From Coriobacteriia bacterium (GTDB taxonomy: Bacteria > Actinomycetota > Coriobacteriia > Anaerosomatales > PALSA-660), in contig PKWR01000211.1 of assembly GCA_003133285.1 (NCBI GenBank), forward strand, positions 4,798 through 12,185: 7,388 nucleotides of DNA, written 5' to 3'. The position numbers and the translations under genes are program-made. Of the stretch, positions 1 through 6,533 are shown piece by piece. A model generated the notes under the pieces. It was not told where the DNA came from. It searched no databases and was given only the letters and a program-made list of their open reading frames with translations. Positions within the stretch are counted from its first letter, which is position 1. The number at the start of each line of letters is the position of its first letter.

Positions 1-487
1 AGGTGTCGGTGGTCATGATGGCGTTGGCGGCGATGTCGCCCGATGCCTCGTCGAGGGCGTCGACCGCCCTCGCGATCGCCGGCAGCACCAGTTCGACGGG
101 CAACGGCACGCCTATCACCCCGGTCGAGGCGACGATGACCTCCTCGGGAGCGCATCCGAGCGCCGAAGCGGTGGCGTCCACCATCGCGCGTGCATCGGCG
201 AGGCCCCGCTCTCCCGTGCACGCGTTCGCATTCCCGGAGTTGGTGACGACGGCACGGATCCGCCCGAGCGCCGCGTGCGGGCGCGAGACGACGACAGGAG
301 CCGCTGCGACGAGGTTCGTCGTGAAGACCGCGGCGGCCGGGACGGGCCGCGACGCCGCGAGCACCGCCACATCCGGACGGTCCGACCGCTTCAGCCCCGC
401 GGAGACCGCGGCGGCGACGAAGCCCTTCGGCGCGGTCACGCCGCCCGCGACCGGTGTCGGATGGAACGCTTCGGACACGGTGTCCAT
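1..487 (-). CDS. argJ: Glutamate N-acetyltransferase / amino-acid N-acetyltransferase ArgJ, N-terminal part (runs off the window)
   Basis: ArgJ transfers acetyl from N-acetylornithine to glutamate, closing the cyclic arginine pathway; some members also use acetyl-CoA. About 162 residues are visible. They start MDTVSEAFHPTP and contain the family signatures NSGNANACTG (near residue 80), STGVIGVPLP (near 120), and AIMTTDT at the window edge. The autocleavage Ala-Thr site that splits ArgJ into alpha and beta chains lies further downstream and is not in view, so mono- versus bifunctionality cannot be judged. The ATG start is supported by a strong AGGAGG Shine-Dalgarno at about 495-503 that overlaps the argC stop codon. 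Only 14 bp separate the two genes, so they are co-transcribed and probably translationally coupled. The operon presumably continues (argB, argD) beyond position 1. Identification is firm. Confidence 0.95.
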   Translation of the reverse strand, partial: MDTVSEAFHPTPVAGGVTAPKGFVAAAVSAGLKRSDRPDVAVLAASRPVPAAAVFTTNLVAAAPVVVSRPHAALGRIRAVVTNSGNANACTGERGLADARAMVDATASALGCAPEEVIVASTGVIGVPLPVELVLPAIARAVDALDEASGDIAANAIMTTDT

Positions 488-501
488 GATCGGATCTCCT
501 C

Positions 502-1539
502 CTAGACGACCGGGCCGAAGCCGGCCAGGCCGTCGATCTCGTCGAGTCCGAGCGCGATGTTCGCGCACTGGATCGCCTGACCGCCCGAGCCCTTGACGAG
601 GTTGTCGATCGCGCACGCGACGACGAGCGTCCGGGACCCGGCGTCGAGCGCGATGCCGATGTGGGCCCGGTTGGTTCCCGTGACCTCGTGCGTGGACGGC
701 ATCCTGCCGGCCCCGTGGACGGTGACGAACGGCTCGTCGGCGTAGCGGGCCCGGTAGGCGTCGACGGCGTCCTCGACGGTCAGTCCGTCGACGGCGTCCA
801 TGTACACGGTCGCCAGCAGTCCGCGCGTCATCGGCACGAGGTGCGGTGCGAAGCACACGCCGACGGGAGAACCCGCGACCGCGGAGAGCGTCTGAGCGAT
901 CTCGGGGGTGTGCCGATGAGAGCCCACGCTGTACGGGCGGACCGACTCGTTGGCTGCGCCGAAGTGGGTCGTCGGGCTGAGCGCCCTGCCGGCGCCGGAG
1001 ACCCCCGACTTCGCATCGATGACGATCCTCCGGGAGTCGACGAGGCCCGCCTCGATCGCGGGCGCCGCCGCGAGCGAGGAAGCCGTCGGATAGCATCCGG
1101 CGCAGGCGACCAGCCGTGCGCCGGGCAGCGATGCCCGCGTGAGCTCCGGCAGGCCGTAGACGGCCGAACCCAGAAGCCCGGGCGCCGTATGCGGCGTGCC
1201 GTACCAGGCCTCGTACACGGCGGCGTCCTTCAGGCGGAAGTCGGCCGAAAGGTCGATGACGGTGAGCCCGGCGTCGAGCAGCCCCGGCGCAAGAGCGAGG
1301 GCTGCCGTATGGGGCACCGCCAAGAACGCGACGTCGGCGTTGCCGGCGATGTCGCAGGCGTCCGGGTCCTCGAAGACGAGGCCGCAGCCTGTGAGCCCGG
1401 GATAGACGTCGCCGACCGGGCGACCCGCCTCGGCGGCCGACGTGACCAGCGTGACCTCGAGGCCGGGATGGCTCAGCAGCAGGCGCACGGTCTCGATCCC
1501 CGTGTAGCCCGCCGCTCCGATGACCGCTGCTCTCAACAT
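502..1539 (-). CDS. argC: N-acetyl-gamma-glutamyl-phosphate reductase ArgC
   Basis: ArgC is the cytoplasmic NADPH-dependent enzyme that reduces N-acetylglutamyl-5-phosphate to the semialdehyde in arginine synthesis. The 345-residue protein has the usual family length. The N-terminal Rossmann fold shows GAAGYTG at residues 8-14. The catalytic cysteine is in GCYPT (Cys149), and the conserved GSHRHTPEI stretch (residues 207-214) supplies the active-site histidine. The HLVPMTRGLLATVY segment (from 233) is also typical. The ATG at 1539 is preceded by GGGGAGG (1547-1553) with a 7-nt spacer. It is the first gene of an arg unit, with its own promoter and ARG-box-like palindromes upstream, and argJ follows after 14 bp. 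Regulation by an ArgR-type repressor is likely but inferred. No defects are visible. Confidence 0.97.
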   Translation of the reverse strand: MLRAAVIGAAGYTGIETVRLLLSHPGLEVTLVTSAAEAGRPVGDVYPGLTGCGLVFEDPDACDIAGNADVAFLAVPHTAALALAPGLLDAGLTVIDLSADFRLKDAAVYEAWYGTPHTAPGLLGSAVYGLPELTRASLPGARLVACAGCYPTASSLAAAPAIEAGLVDSRRIVIDAKSGVSGAGRALSPTTHFGAANESVRPYSVGSHRHTPEIAQTLSAVAGSPVGVCFAPHLVPMTRGLLATVYMDAVDGLTVEDAVDAYRARYADEPFVTVHGAGRMPSTHEVTGTNRAHIGIALDAGSRTLVVACAIDNLVKGSGGQAIQCANIALGLDEIDGLAGFGPVV

Positions 1540-1560
1540 CCCGAGACCTCCCCAGTGCGC

Positions 1561-1591
1561 CGACGGCCCGCTCAGCGTTCGCGGGCCGTCG
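1561..1591 (-). other. Perfect GC-rich hairpin in the argC 5' untranslated region
   Basis: Two 11-nt arms (1561-1571 and 1581-1591, CGACGGCCCGC and its exact complement) enclose a 9-nt loop. The hairpin lies between the predicted argC promoter and its ribosome binding site, about 8 nt upstream of the GGGGAGG. Neither strand has a T-run after it, so it is not a classical intrinsic terminator. It could stabilise the mRNA, act as an attenuator, or simply end upstream transcription with poor efficiency. The role is unknown. Confidence 0.6.
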
Positions 1592-1610
1592 ATGATCCTG
1601 CCGTGTTCGT

Positions 1611-1640
1611 ACCCTACACCACTGATGGTATACGGGTCAA
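1611..1640 (-). promoter_or_regulatory. Predicted sigma-70-type promoter of argCJ
   Basis: On the minus strand TTGACC (1635-1640) is followed after 18 bp by TAGGGT (1611-1616), a good match to the housekeeping consensus in high-GC Gram-positives. Transcription would start near 1604, giving a leader of about 65 nt that contains the hairpin at 1561-1591. An alternative -10, TATACC at 1627-1632, lacks a recognisable -35. If it were used, the palindromes just upstream would cover the -35 position. Confidence 0.6.
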
Positions 1641-1644
1641 TACT

Positions 1645-1680
1645 TATGCATTATTCCTGCATAGTGGTATCTCACTATGC
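1645..1680 (-). promoter_or_regulatory. Two overlapping palindromes, probable ArgR operator (ARG boxes)
   Basis: The first palindrome has arms TATGCA (1645-1650) and TGCATA (1658-1663) around 7 nt. The second is a perfect 8-bp inverted repeat, GCATAGTG (1659-1666) and CACTATGC (1673-1680), around 6 nt. They share the segment 1659-1663. The size (18-22 bp), the AT-rich centre and the TGCATA arms resemble ARG boxes, especially the TGCAT-type boxes described upstream of argC in Streptomyces (from memory). The position just upstream of the argC -35 fits control of arginine synthesis. Binding by ArgR is inferred; another dimeric regulator is possible. Confidence 0.6.
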
Positions 1681-1711
1681 TTCAGCCACTCATCGGCTCG
1701 AAAGGGCGGAT

Positions 1712-4129
1712 TCAGCCTCTCAGCTGTCCTCCTACCGCCGACGTGGCCTTGCGCACGACCTTCTCGTGCAGCGCGGTGACCTCTTCATCGGTGAGCGTGT
1801 GGTCCGGATGCCGGTAGACGAGCGCGAAGGCCAGCGAGGTGTGGCCGGGAGCGACACCCTCCCCGCGATATGCGTCGAACAACCGGACCTCGTCGAGCAG
1901 CTTGCCGCCGGCTGATCGCACGGCCTGCTCCACGCGCTCGGCCGGGACCCCGTCGGGAACGACGATCGCCAGGTCCATCTTGACACCCGGGAAGCGCGGC
2001 AGGTCGGTGAAGGGGCGCACGTCACGGGCCGCCTTCAGGAGCGGCTTCAGCTGGAGTTCGAAGGCCGCGACCGGACCGCCGGCGCACCCGTACGACGCCA
2101 GGACCGAGGGGTGGACCTCACCGAGCCAGCCCACGACGTCCCCGCCGATCAGCACTTCCGCGCTGCGGCCGGGCTGCAGGTGCGGAAGGTCGGCGGCGCG
2201 CAACCGGAACCGTGCGATGCCCAGTTCCTCGACCAGCGACTCCACGACGCCCTTCATGTCGGACAGATCGAGAGCGACGCCGGGATCGTTCCATCCCGTG
2301 CGGTTCCACGAACCGGCGAGCACGCCCGCGACGACCGCGCGCTCCTTCGGCTGCTTGCGGCCCGGGGCCGTCCACCACACGGACCCCATCTCGTACAGGT
2401 GCACATCTGCGACGCCCTTGCGGCGATTGTCGGCGACGGCGCGAATCAGGCCCGGAAGGGTGGAGAAGCGGAGCAGCGACTGGTCGCCGCTCATGGGGTT
2501 GAGCAGGCGGACGGGCCTTTCGTCGGGCCCGAAGACCCAGCCGATGCGCTCGGCATCCGTCGGGTCGGCGAAGGACCAGGTGATGGCCTCGTTCAAGCCC
2601 GCCCCCCGCAGCGCGGCACCCGCCCGCTCGCGTCGCTCCTGGTCTTCGGTCAGGCCGCCGACGCGGCCGCGGCCGGCGGGCAGCGTTGAGGGGACCAGCC
2701 CCATACCGTGCACGCGCACGACCTCTTCGATCAGGTCGACCTCGCGCCCGAGGTCCGGACGAAAGGTGGGCACGGTCACCGTCAGCTCATCGGCGGGTCC
2801 GTCCACCTGGAGCCCCAGGCGCTCGAGGATCCCTGCGACGCGTGCGCGGTCCAGCTCGGTGCCGAGCAGCGCGTTCAGCCGCGAGATCCGCAACGGCACG
2901 ACCGCGGGAACGGCGGGACGCGGGTACTCGTCGATGACGCCCGGAGCGACCGTCCCTCCGGCGACCTCGACCAGAAGGGACGCAGCCCGATCGAGTACGT
3001 CGACGCATCCGTTCGCGTCGACCCCGCGCTCGAAACGCATCGAGGCCTCCGAGATGAGAGCGAGGCGCCGGCTCGTCCGCCCGGTCGACGCGGGGTCGAA
3101 GCACGCGGACTCCAGCAGGACGTCGACGGTGGAGCCGGTCACCTCGGTCGCCGCGCCGCCCATGACGCCGGCGAGCGCGACGGCGCCGCTCTGGTCCGAG
3201 ATGACGAGCGTGTCGGCGGCGAGCGCGCGCTCCTGGCCGTCGAGCGTCGTCAGGGTCTCGCCGGGAAGGGCGAGGCGGACGGAGATGGCGCGCTTGCCGC
3301 TCTGCAATCCGAGCGTCGCCGCATCGAAGGCATGCAGCGGCTGCCCGAGCTCGAACATGACGAGGTTGGTCACGTCGACGACGTTGTTGATCGGACGGGT
3401 GCCTGTCGCGGCGACCCGTTCCGCGAGCCAAGCCGGAGACGGTCCGACCTTCACACCACGCACCAGACGCGCGGTGTAGCGCGAGCACAGCGAGGGGTCT
3501 TCGATCGCGACCGAGACGGACGCCTCGACCGCCTCGCCCGATTCGGTGAGGGAGGTCGAGGGCACGCGCGCGATCCGGCCCGTCACCGCTCCGACCTCGC
3601 GCGCCACCCCGATCATCGACAGACAGTCCGGGCGGTTCGGCGTGACCTCGAGCTCGAGGACGGTGTCGGCCATCCCGTGGTACTGCGCGAACGGCACGCC
3701 CACCGGGGCGTCGGCCGGGAGGATGAACAGACCCGAAGCGTCGGACCCGATCCCCAGCTCGGTCGCGGAGCAGTTCATGCCCTCACTCACGATGCCGCGA
3801 AGCTTGGCCTTCTTGATCGTGACACCGTTGGGCAGCGTGGTGCCGACGACGGCCACCGGGACGCGATCGCCCGCCTCGAAGTTCTGGCCGCCGCAGACGA
3901 TGGTCAACGGCCGTTCGCCGCCAACGTCCACGGTCGTCACCCACAGCGTCTCGGCGTCGGGATGGCGCTTCTTGGTGAGGATGAGTCCGACGACGACGCC
4001 CTCGAGCGTCGCGCCGATGGCGTGTACCGCCTCCACCTTGGTCCCGGTCATGTCGAGCAGGTCGACGAGCGCCTCGAGAGGAAGCTCGACGTCGACCAGT
4101 TCACGCAACCACTTCATTGAGACCCGCAT
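1712..4129 (-). CDS. pheT: Phenylalanyl-tRNA synthetase beta subunit PheT
   Basis: PheT pairs with PheS in the alpha2-beta2 enzyme that charges tRNA-Phe; the beta subunit supplies tRNA binding and editing of mischarged tyrosine. At 805 residues it has the normal bacterial length. Domains in order: the N-terminal MRVSMKWLRELVDV; an EMAP/OB-like tRNA-binding domain (about 40-150, with GMNCSATELG); the B3/B4 editing domain (about 210-390, with NNVVDVTNLVMFELGQPLHA); B5 (about 400-475, with FRPDLGREVDLIEEVVRVHG); a catalytic-like core (LNPMSGDQSLLR); and a C-terminal FDX-ACB domain (about 710-805, from FTDLPRFPGV). The start at 4129 is preferred over the ATG at 4117 because AAAGGA (4139-4144) stands 9 nt before it. 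It lies 66 bp after pheS and shares the T-box-controlled transcript. No clear terminator follows. Confidence 0.97.
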   Translation of the reverse strand: MRVSMKWLRELVDVELPLEALVDLLDMTGTKVEAVHAIGATLEGVVVGLILTKKRHPDAETLWVTTVDVGGERPLTIVCGGQNFEAGDRVPVAVVGTTLPNGVTIKKAKLRGIVSEGMNCSATELGIGSDASGLFILPADAPVGVPFAQYHGMADTVLELEVTPNRPDCLSMIGVAREVGAVTGRIARVPSTSLTESGEAVEASVSVAIEDPSLCSRYTARLVRGVKVGPSPAWLAERVAATGTRPINNVVDVTNLVMFELGQPLHAFDAATLGLQSGKRAISVRLALPGETLTTLDGQERALAADTLVISDQSGAVALAGVMGGAATEVTGSTVDVLLESACFDPASTGRTSRRLALISEASMRFERGVDANGCVDVLDRAASLLVEVAGGTVAPGVIDEYPRPAVPAVVPLRISRLNALLGTELDRARVAGILERLGLQVDGPADELTVTVPTFRPDLGREVDLIEEVVRVHGMGLVPSTLPAGRGRVGGLTEDQERRERAGAALRGAGLNEAITWSFADPTDAERIGWVFGPDERPVRLLNPMSGDQSLLRFSTLPGLIRAVADNRRKGVADVHLYEMGSVWWTAPGRKQPKERAVVAGVLAGSWNRTGWNDPGVALDLSDMKGVVESLVEELGIARFRLRAADLPHLQPGRSAEVLIGGDVVGWLGEVHPSVLASYGCAGGPVAAFELQLKPLLKAARDVRPFTDLPRFPGVKMDLAIVVPDGVPAERVEQAVRSAGGKLLDEVRLFDAYRGEGVAPGHTSLAFALVYRHPDHTLTDEEVTALHEKVVRKATSAVGGQLRG

Positions 4130-4195
4130 GTATGCTCGTCCTTTCGGAAAAGGAGCACGACGGCGTGACGCCGGCGGCCCCGTAGGGTCGTCGCG
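4130..4195 (-). other. pheS-pheT intergenic spacer
   Basis: This 66-bp spacer holds the pheT ribosome binding site AAAGGA (4139-4144), the same hexamer used before pheS. It also contains small inverted repeats, such as a 5-bp CGGCG/CGCCG stem near 4161-4173 and a CCTTT/AAAGG repeat near 4141-4153. There is no terminator-like U-tract, so read-through from pheS into pheT is expected. Confidence 0.5.
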
Positions 4196-5257
4196 TCAGA
4201 ACTGGCGCAGGAAGCGCATGTCACTCTCGATGAAGTGACGCAGGTCGGGCACTCCGTACTTGAGGGCGGCGATGCGCTCGGCTCCCATGCCGAACGCGAA
4301 TCCCGAGTACCGCTCCGGATCGATGCCCACGTATCCGAACACATTCGGGTCGACCATGCCGCACCCGAGCACCTCGAGCCACCCGGACCCCTTGCACATC
4401 CGGCAACCCGCACCGTTGCAGAGGTGGCAGCTCACGTCGACCTCGGCCGATGGCTCGGTGAACGGGAAGAAGTGAGGGCGGAGTCGGACGGCGCGGTCGG
4501 GACCGAACATCTCGTGCGCGAAGTGCTCGAGCGTGCCCTTGAGGTCCCCGAAGGTGATCCCCTCATCCACTACGAGGCCCTCGATCTGCGTGAACTGCGG
4601 CAGGTGCGAAGGGTCGGCCACATCGCGGCGGTAGACCTTGCCGGGTGCCAGGATGTAGATGGGCGGTGTGCTGTTCTCCATCACGCGGACCTGCACGGGT
4701 GACGTCTGCGTCCTGAGCAGGACGTCGGACTCCCCCGCCACGGTGGCGGCATCTCCGGAGAGGTCCTCGACGTAGAACGTGTCGGAGGCGTTGCGCGCTG
4801 GATGGTCGGGTGGCGTGTTGAGCGCCGTGAAGTTGTAGTAGTCAAGCTCCACCTCGGGGCCCTCCGCGATGCGGTAGCCCAACCCGATGAAGATGTCGGA
4901 TATCTCGCGGGTGACCTTCTCGATCAGGTGCTGTCTGCCCGGAGCGCGGCGCCTGCCCGGCAAGGTCACGTCGACCGCCTCGGCCGTGAGTCGACGCTCG
5001 AGCGCCGAGGCCGAAAAGACGGCCTCCCGGTCGGCCAGTGCCTCTTCGAGCGCCTGCCGGACCTCGTTGCTCACTTTGCCAGCCGCCGGCCGTTCGTCTG
5101 CAGCCAACGCGCCGAGGCCGCGCAGGACGCCCGTCAGGGAGCCCTTCTTACCCAGCAGCGCCACGCGAACGGCCTCGAGACCGGCGAGGTCGTCGGAGGC
5201 CGCAATCGACTCGAGCCCGGTCGTGCGCAGTTCCTGCAGTTCGTCGATGAGTGCCAC
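4196..5257 (-). CDS. pheS: Phenylalanyl-tRNA synthetase alpha subunit PheS
   Basis: PheS is the catalytic class II subunit that activates phenylalanine and transfers it to tRNA-Phe. The GTG at 5257 gives 353 residues, the usual length, starting (M)ALIDELQELRTTGLES. It has AAAGGA (5264-5269) 6 nt upstream. The frame stays open for 45 more codons to 5392, but that stretch is the T-box terminator and antiterminator, so the longer start is rejected. An N-terminal coiled-coil region (about 1-90) is followed by the catalytic domain: motif 1 area GYRIAEGPEVELDYYNF (128-143), LLRTQTSP (180-187), motif 2 GKVYRRD...QFTQIEG (206-227), FFPFTEPSAEVDV (263-275) and motif 3 GFAFGMGAERIA (319-330). Four cysteines (277, 280, 285, 288) form a CxxC-x4-CxxC cluster, common in bacterial PheS and possibly metal-binding. 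Co-transcribed with pheT. Confidence 0.97.
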   Translation of the reverse strand: MALIDELQELRTTGLESIAASDDLAGLEAVRVALLGKKGSLTGVLRGLGALAADERPAAGKVSNEVRQALEEALADREAVFSASALERRLTAEAVDVTLPGRRRAPGRQHLIEKVTREISDIFIGLGYRIAEGPEVELDYYNFTALNTPPDHPARNASDTFYVEDLSGDAATVAGESDVLLRTQTSPVQVRVMENSTPPIYILAPGKVYRRDVADPSHLPQFTQIEGLVVDEGITFGDLKGTLEHFAHEMFGPDRAVRLRPHFFPFTEPSAEVDVSCHLCNGAGCRMCKGSGWLEVLGCGMVDPNVFGYVGIDPERYSGFAFGMGAERIAALKYGVPDLRHFIESDMRFLRQF

Positions 5258-5290
5258 GTGCGGTCCTTTCGATACCCTCACTCGGTCCTC

Positions 5291-5357
5291 GAAACGAGAA
5301 AGAAGCCGACGTCTCGCCCCAGGCATGTCCCATGCCCGGGGACGGAAGTCGACTTCC
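5291..5357 (-). terminator. T-box leader intrinsic terminator (attenuator) upstream of pheS
   Basis: On the minus strand GAAGTCGAC (5348-5356) pairs with GTCGGCTTC (5302-5310), with one G-U. Inside it CCCCGGGCATG (5331-5341) pairs with CATGCCTGGGG (5317-5327), again with one G-U, around a GGA loop. The long stem is followed by the U-rich TTTCTCGTTT (5292-5301). Its 5' base overlaps the last two bases of the T-box sequence, so antiterminator and terminator compete. When tRNA-Phe is charged this hairpin should stop transcription before pheS. Confidence 0.85.
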
Positions 5358-5640
5358 GCGGTACCACCCCGGTTGGCCTCGAACGAGCGCACAGCTCAAG
5401 ACCCACCTCACGCGCGCCGCACAAGCGACTCGCATCCGCACCCTTTCAGGTGCGGGGTCCCGGTAACGGGGGATCCGGTCTCCCTAGTTGCGGCCTGTCC
5501 GGCCACGTTCAGGAGTACGGCTGATGGAGTGAACCGCCTCGAGCGCTCGCTGTGCGGGACCCTCGCAGCCGTTCGGGTCCCTCTCTGAGCACCGCGTCGT
5601 GCGCGCTTCGGCGCCTCTCCGTCATCGCCTCACTATTGGT
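5291..5640 (-). promoter_or_regulatory. T-box riboswitch leader, tRNA-Phe specific, controlling pheST
   Basis: T-box leaders sense uncharged tRNA and allow read-through into aminoacyl-tRNA synthetase genes. The canonical GGGTGGTACCGCGG is present at 5356-5369. Its TGGT (5363-5366) can pair with the ACCA end of a tRNA with discriminator A, as expected for tRNA-Phe. Stem I is closed by GATGACGGAG (5617-5626) and CTCCATC (5523-5529). Just inside the 3' arm is TTC (5531-5533) followed by A, the usual place and context for the specifier codon; it reads phenylalanine. A distal stem GGGACCC/GGGTCCC (5575-5581 and 5556-5562) has a 12-nt loop. A stem III-like hairpin CCGCACC/GGTGCGG lies at 5436-5455, and a small GGCC/GGCC stem at 5492-5504. 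The leader explains the 405-bp gap before pheS. The exact fold is inferred by eye. Confidence 0.93.
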
Positions 5641-5653
5641 CGTGTGAGCCGAG

Positions 5654-5682
5654 ATTGTACCATCAGCGCCTCGCGCCCTCCA
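5654..5682 (-). promoter_or_regulatory. Predicted promoter of the T-box-pheST transcript
   Basis: On the minus strand TACAAT (5654-5659) is a strong -10. TGGAGG (5677-5682) is a weaker -35 at 17-bp spacing. Transcription would start near 5647, about 20 nt before the first T-box stem. The -35 lies inside the last codons of the upstream signal peptidase gene, which ends at 5663. Confidence 0.6.
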
Positions 5683-6049
5683 CGGCGGCGAGCACCCGCC
5701 CGGTGGGCACCACGCACGAGACGACACCCACCACCGACTCCGGACGAGCCGGGTCCCGGTCGGCCGTCGGGTTGGCGTCCCCCTGCAGGACCAGCGTGTC
5801 GTCGGTGTTGACGGCCACCACGCGGTGGAGCACGCCGGACGGCCACCCCTCTTTGGCGACGAGCACGACGTCGCCTTCGCGCACCCCGCACACACCGCGC
5901 CTCACCACCACGAAGTCGCCCTTGGCGAGCGCGGGAGCCATCGAGCCGCCGCCCACGTAGACGGCGCCGTAGCCGCAGGCCGTCCACACGGCCGCCGCCG
6001 CCGCGAGAGTGACGATCGCCACCCTGACCGCGACCGTGCGGACGCCCAC
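5663..6049 (-). CDS. SipW-like (ER-type) signal peptidase I
   Basis: This S26-family membrane protease removes signal peptides at the outer face of the cytoplasmic membrane. The 128-residue protein has one N-terminal membrane segment (about 7-30), then the catalytic Ser36 in GGGSMAPAL. It has LHRVVAV with His75 where bacterial LepB has lysine, and GDANPTADRDP (90-100) as the acidic box. Ser/His/Asp is the ER and SipW type rather than the Ser/Lys LepB type. Unlike Bacillus SipW no second, C-terminal membrane helix is visible, so the protein is short. The GTG start at 6049 follows the stop of the TasA-like gene by one base, with AGGTG (6057-6061) 7 nt upstream, pointing to translational coupling. 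The neighbour carries the matching kind of signal peptide and is its likely substrate (inference). Other Sec substrates are not excluded. Confidence 0.88.
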   Translation of the reverse strand: MGVRTVAVRVAIVTLAAAAAVWTACGYGAVYVGGGSMAPALAKGDFVVVRRGVCGVREGDVVLVAKEGWPSGVLHRVVAVNTDDTLVLQGDANPTADRDPARPESVVGVVSCVVPTGRVLAAVEGARR

Positions 6050-6050
6050 G

Positions 6051-6533
6051 CTAGTTCACCTGCTCGGCGTCGACGTACAGCGTGAGCTTGGCATAGCCGC
6101 CGAGCAACTCGTTGCCCGCCGCGGCCGGCAGCCCGACCGAGAACTGCAGCGGCGTGCGACTGCCGGGACCCATCCTCAGCGGCGTCGTGCGCAGACCCGA
6201 CAGCGGCCCCTCGTACAGCGAGGTGCCGTCCGCCTCGACCCGGCACGTGAGCGCCTCATAGAACGCCGTGATACCTGCCTTCTTCGCGGCGGACACGACC
6301 ACGCTGACGGGCAAGTTGCCGCTGTTGACCACCGTCACGGACTGCGTGATCGTCGCGCCCGGCGCCAGCGTGTCGATGCTCAGCGCCGACGACGTCGGTT
6401 CCGTCGAGATGGCGACGGTGCCCGCGCGGATGATGTTCTCCGGGTTCTGGCTCTGGCTCGTGAAGTAGGCGCCCGCGGCTCCCAGTGTGAGCACCGCGTA
6501 GCACCCGATGACGAACAGGACGATCCTCTTCAT
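6051..6533 (-). CDS. Secreted TasA/camelysin-like protein with SipW-type signal peptide
   Basis: This 160-residue protein begins MKRIVLFVIGCYAVLTLGAA, a hydrophobic signal segment, followed by GAYFTSQSQ and IIRAGTVAIS (35-44). That arrangement matches the SipW-dependent signal region of TasA and camelysin (AYF, then an AGT-L/V motif). Cleavage is likely around residues 20-23. The mature part is a small beta-rich domain with TITQSVTVVNSGNLPVSVVV (61-80), a pattern of beta strands around an NSGNLPV turn, and it ends with LTLYVDAEQVN, like the C-terminus of that family. There is no sortase motif or C-terminal anchor. TasA forms biofilm fibres in Bacillus; camelysin is a surface protein. Whether this one polymerises is unknown. 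The ATG is preceded by GGTGGGAG. It lies directly before the signal peptidase gene. Confidence 0.75.
   Translation of the reverse strand: MKRIVLFVIGCYAVLTLGAAGAYFTSQSQNPENIIRAGTVAISTEPTSSALSIDTLAPGATITQSVTVVNSGNLPVSVVVSAAKKAGITAFYEALTCRVEADGTSLYEGPLSGLRTTPLRMGPGSRTPLQFSVGLPAAAGNELLGGYAKLTLYVDAEQVN

Noticed and set aside
661..1779. Plus-strand open frame of 372 codons opposite argC
   Set aside because: It is arginine- and glycine-rich with no recognisable family, and lies antisense to the unambiguous argC. It is a by-product of high GC content.
1839..3479. Plus-strand open frame of 546 codons opposite pheT
   Set aside because: Its low-complexity Ser/Arg/Thr-rich composition and complete overlap with pheT mark it as a shadow frame. 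The same applies to the 470-codon plus-strand frame at 2708-4120.
4161..4173. Short CGGCG/CGCCG inverted repeat between pheS and pheT as a terminator
   Set aside because: The stem is only 5 bp, has no U-tract, and lies within one operon.
5258..5392. N-terminal extension of PheS to an ATG at 5392
   Set aside because: These 45 codons are the T-box antiterminator and terminator. A ribosome binding site and the family's normal N-terminus place the start at 5257.
5509..5895. Minus-strand open frame of 128 codons spanning the T-box stem I and the signal peptidase in another frame
   Set aside because: It overlaps the well-supported signal peptidase and the structured leader, and has no recognisable domain or ribosome binding site.
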